Source: Gemmatimonas phototrophica
GTDB taxonomy: Bacteria; Gemmatimonadota; Gemmatimonadetes; Gemmatimonadales; Gemmatimonadaceae
DNA: 7,828 nt
Assembly (NCBI GenBank): GCA_945870175.1
Contig: CAMBRJ010000118.1
Location: forward strand, 1 to 7,828
Reading direction: 5' to 3'
This document shows, one piece after another, positions 5,942 through 7,828 of the stretch. The notes under the pieces were generated by a model that was given only the letters and a program-made list of their open reading frames with translations, made no database searches and was not told the DNA's origin. The translations under genes were made by a program, and so were the position numbers. The stretch's first letter is position 1, and every line of letters starts with the position of its first letter.

Positions 5942-7828
5942 TTACGCAGGGGCGATTTCCGGACCGCCGAGCATCGGCGGCAGGATCGGGCGGGCGACCG
6001 GTGCCGCCGGTGCGGACAGCGGCTGCGTGGTCATCGGCATGTCGGGCGGCAGGCGCGGCGGCAGTTCCTTGCCGGCCTTGAGCAGCAGGATGTCGTCACG
6101 CGTGAGCGTCTCGCGTTCGAGCAGCTGCGTGGCGACGATATCGAGCAGCGCGCGATGCTCCGTGAGCACGGCGACGGCCCGGGCATGTGCCTCGAACGCC
6201 ACGCGCTTCACTTCGGAATCGACCAGCTGCGCCGTCTGCTCGGAGACTTCACGACGCGTCTGAATGTCGCGACCGAGGAAGAGCTCCTGCTCGACGTCGC
6301 CGACGAGGATCGGTCCGATGGTATCGGAAAGTCCCCACTGCGTGACATACCGACGCGCAATGCTTGTGGCCTGCTGGATGTCGCTGGCGGCACCAGTGGT
6401 CACGCGGTTGCGGCCGAACACGATTTCTTCGGCGGCACGTCCACCATACGCCATCACGAGCTTCGCTTCGAGCTGTTCGCGCGTGACCGACACGCGGTCA
6501 TCTTCGGGGAGCGTGAAGGCAATACCGAGGGCGCGGCCGCGCGGCACGATGGTGACCTTGTGCAACGGATCGTTGCCGTAAACCATCATCGCGCACACCG
6601 CATGTCCGGCCTCGTGGAACGCCGTGAGACGACGCTCGTCGTCTTTCATGACGAGGGACTTGCGCTCAGCGCCCAGCATGACGCGATCCTTCGCTTCCTC
6701 GAGATCGCTCATGTAGATCTTGTCGTGCCCCTTCCGAGCGGCCAGCAACGCGCCTTCGTTCACGAGATTCGCGAGGTCGGCACCGGCCATTCCCGGGGTG
6801 CCACGCGCCAGCAAGTGCACGCTGACATCGTCGGCCTGCGGCTTATTGCGCAGGTGGACCTTGAGAATGCCTTCACGGCCGCGCAGATCCGGCGCATCGA
6901 CCACGATCTGGCGGTCGAAGCGGCCCGGGCGCAGCAGCGCGGGATCGAGCACGTCCGGGCGATTCGTGGCGGCGATGAGGATCACCCCGTCGTTCGACTC
7001 GAAGCCGTCCATTTCCACGAGCAACTGATTCAGCGTCTGCTCGCGCTCGTCGTGCCCACCACCCATGCCCGAGCCGCGATGGCGGCCGACGGCATCGATT
7101 TCGTCGATAAAGATGATGCACGGGGCGTGTGCCTTACCCTGCTCGAACAGATCGCGCACGCGCGACGCGCCGACGCCGACGAACATTTCCACGAAGTCGG
7201 AGCCCGACATCGAGAAGAACGGGCGTCCGGCTTCACCAGCGACGGCCTTGGCGAGCAACGTCTTACCGGTACCCGGCGGACCGACGAGCAGCGCACCCTT
7301 CGGCAAGCGTCCGCCAAGCTTGGTGAACTTCTGCGGATCTTTCAGGAATTCGATGATTTCCTGCAGTTCGACTTTCGCTTCGTCGGCGCCAGCCACATCG
7401 GCAAACGTGATCTTCGGCGTGTCGCCGCTGAGCAGCTTCGCCTTGCTCTTGCCGAACGAGAACGCCTTGTTGCCGCCGGCCTGCATCTGGCGGAACAGGA
7501 AGATCCAGAAGCCGATGAGCAGGACGTACGGCAGCACCGTGATGAGCAGGCTGCCGAAGTTGGCGCGCGGCTCGGTGGCGTTGGTGATGACGCCTCGCTC
7601 GAAGAGGCGCGTCTGCTCCTTCTCCGCCGCTCCCGGCACCAAGCGCAGGACGAACTTCTTCGCCTGGATGTTGCCGATCCGCACGGGCTGGCTGAACTGC
7701 CCGGCCAGCACGTTGTCGGTCTGGAAGGTGGCCGCTTTGATGTTACCGCTTTCGAGCTGCTGGCGGTAAAACGAATAATTGACTTCCGGCGCCTGCGCTT
7801 CGCGCCCGTTTCCATACGTCAGGAACGC
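5942..7828 (-). CDS. ftsH: ATP-dependent zinc metalloprotease FtsH, 5' partial
   Basis: Hexameric inner-membrane AAA+ protease that extracts and degrades membrane and short-lived cytosolic proteins. The frame is open through the right edge, so the N-terminus and first membrane helix lie outside; 628 residues are visible. A GTG at 7709-7711 is in frame, but conserved FtsH-like sequence (VNYSFYRQQLESGNI) continues upstream of it, so it is not the start. In visible residues: periplasmic domain about 1-90; second membrane helix about 93-113; Walker A GPPGTGKT at 183-190; pore loop MFVGVGASR at 215-223; Walker B IIFIDEID at 238-245; second region of homology ATNRPDVLDPALLRPGRFDR at 287-306; zinc-site HEAGH at 405-409; and the third zinc ligand in TTGAASDI, Asp483. 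All catalytic residues are intact. The last 40 residues or so form a Pro/Ala/Met-rich tail, probably disordered. The stop is TAA, 17 bp before cdaA. Confidence 0.98.
   Translation of the reverse strand, partial: AFLTYGNGREAQAPEVNYSFYRQQLESGNIKAATFQTDNVLAGQFSQPVRIGNIQAKKFVLRLVPGAAEKEQTRLFERGVITNATEPRANFGSLLITVLPYVLLIGFWIFLFRQMQAGGNKAFSFGKSKAKLLSGDTPKITFADVAGADEAKVELQEIIEFLKDPQKFTKLGGRLPKGALLVGPPGTGKTLLAKAVAGEAGRPFFSMSGSDFVEMFVGVGASRVRDLFEQGKAHAPCIIFIDEIDAVGRHRGSGMGGGHDEREQTLNQLLVEMDGFESNDGVILIAATNRPDVLDPALLRPGRFDRQIVVDAPDLRGREGILKVHLRNKPQADDVSVHLLARGTPGMAGADLANLVNEGALLAARKGHDKIYMSDLEEAKDRVMLGAERKSLVMKDDERRLTAFHEAGHAVCAMMVYGNDPLHKVTIVPRGRALGIAFTLPEDDRVSVTREQLEAKLVMAYGGRAAEEIVFGRNRVTTGAASDIQQATSIARRYVTQWGLSDTIGPILVGDVEQELFLGRDIQTRREVSEQTAQLVDSEVKRVAFEAHARAVAVLTEHRALLDIVATQLLERETLTRDDILLLKAGKELPPRLPPDMPMTTQPLSAPAAPVARPILPPMLGGPEIAPA

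Larger units (their letters stand above)
1..7828 (-). other. Probable single co-directional transcription unit
   Basis: All seven genes lie on the minus strand. Junctions are, in order of transcription, +17, -4, +11, +17, -4 and +55 bp. Two junctions share bases between stop and start (ATGA at 5139-5142 and GTGA at 1977-1980), the usual sign of translational coupling. I find no terminator hairpin with a T-run or convincing promoter in any gap. The promoter is expected upstream of ftsH, beyond the right edge. An internal promoter inside a coding region cannot be excluded by eye. Confidence 0.7.

Noticed and set aside
5406..6263. 285-codon plus-strand open frame opposite cdaA and the ftsH 3' end
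   Set aside because: It is antisense to conserved DAC-domain and FtsH sequence and has no domain of its own.
7709..7711. GTG as the FtsH start codon
   Set aside because: The FtsH periplasmic-domain sequence continues in frame to the window edge and no stop intervenes, so the gene is 5' partial.
7065..7769. 234-codon plus-strand open frame opposite ftsH
   Set aside because: It is antisense to the FtsH AAA+ and periplasmic regions, Ser/Pro/Arg-rich, with no recognised fold.

Overview
This 7.8 kb, GC-rich window (long chance open frames occur on both strands) is chromosomal housekeeping DNA, fully packed with seven genes that all read on the minus strand. Read 5'->3' along that strand (right to left in the coordinates) the order is: ftsH (5' end outside the window), cdaA, a DUF2723 membrane glycosyltransferase-like gene, yggS, a divIVA-domain gene, a purine nucleoside phosphorylase gene and ileS (3' end outside the window). 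I see no mobile elements, tRNA/rRNA genes, CRISPR arrays or sign of horizontal transfer. No non-coding gap exceeds 55 bases.

Layout: 7828-5942 ftsH; 17 bp gap; 5924-5139 cdaA; 4 bp ATGA overlap; 5142-3301 DUF2723; 11 bp gap; 3289-2606 yggS; 17 bp gap; 2588-1977 divIVA-like; 4 bp GTGA overlap; 1980-1078 PNP; 55 bp gap; 1022-1 ileS. The spacing fits a single transcription unit with its promoter beyond the right edge and its end beyond the left edge. No promoter or terminator is visible inside.

Organism: the high GC, the DUF2723 protein, the CdaA-type diadenylate cyclase, the DivIVA protein and an IleRS2 with the altered GxHH signature would fit a GC-rich, poorly studied phylum. Gemmatimonadota is my best guess. 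This is inference from gene content and not from a database comparison.

How the genes fit together: yggS-divIVA-ileS is the skeleton of the Gram-positive 'ylm' division cluster (yggS/ylmE, sepF, ylmG, ylmH, divIVA, ileS), here without sepF/ylmG/ylmH and with a PNP gene inserted before ileS. Upstream of it sit a membrane protease (FtsH), a membrane c-di-AMP synthase (CdaA) and a multi-pass GT-C-like envelope glycosyltransferase. The unit therefore joins membrane quality control, c-di-AMP signalling, surface glycosylation, polar growth/division, purine salvage and tRNA-Ile charging. The points most worth checking are the GIHH active-site motif of IleRS (linked to mupirocin hyper-resistance), the Asn-to-Asp change at the base-recognition position of PNP, and the physical coupling of cdaA to the DUF2723 gene. 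I did not find a clearly undescribed defence, mobile or RNA system here.
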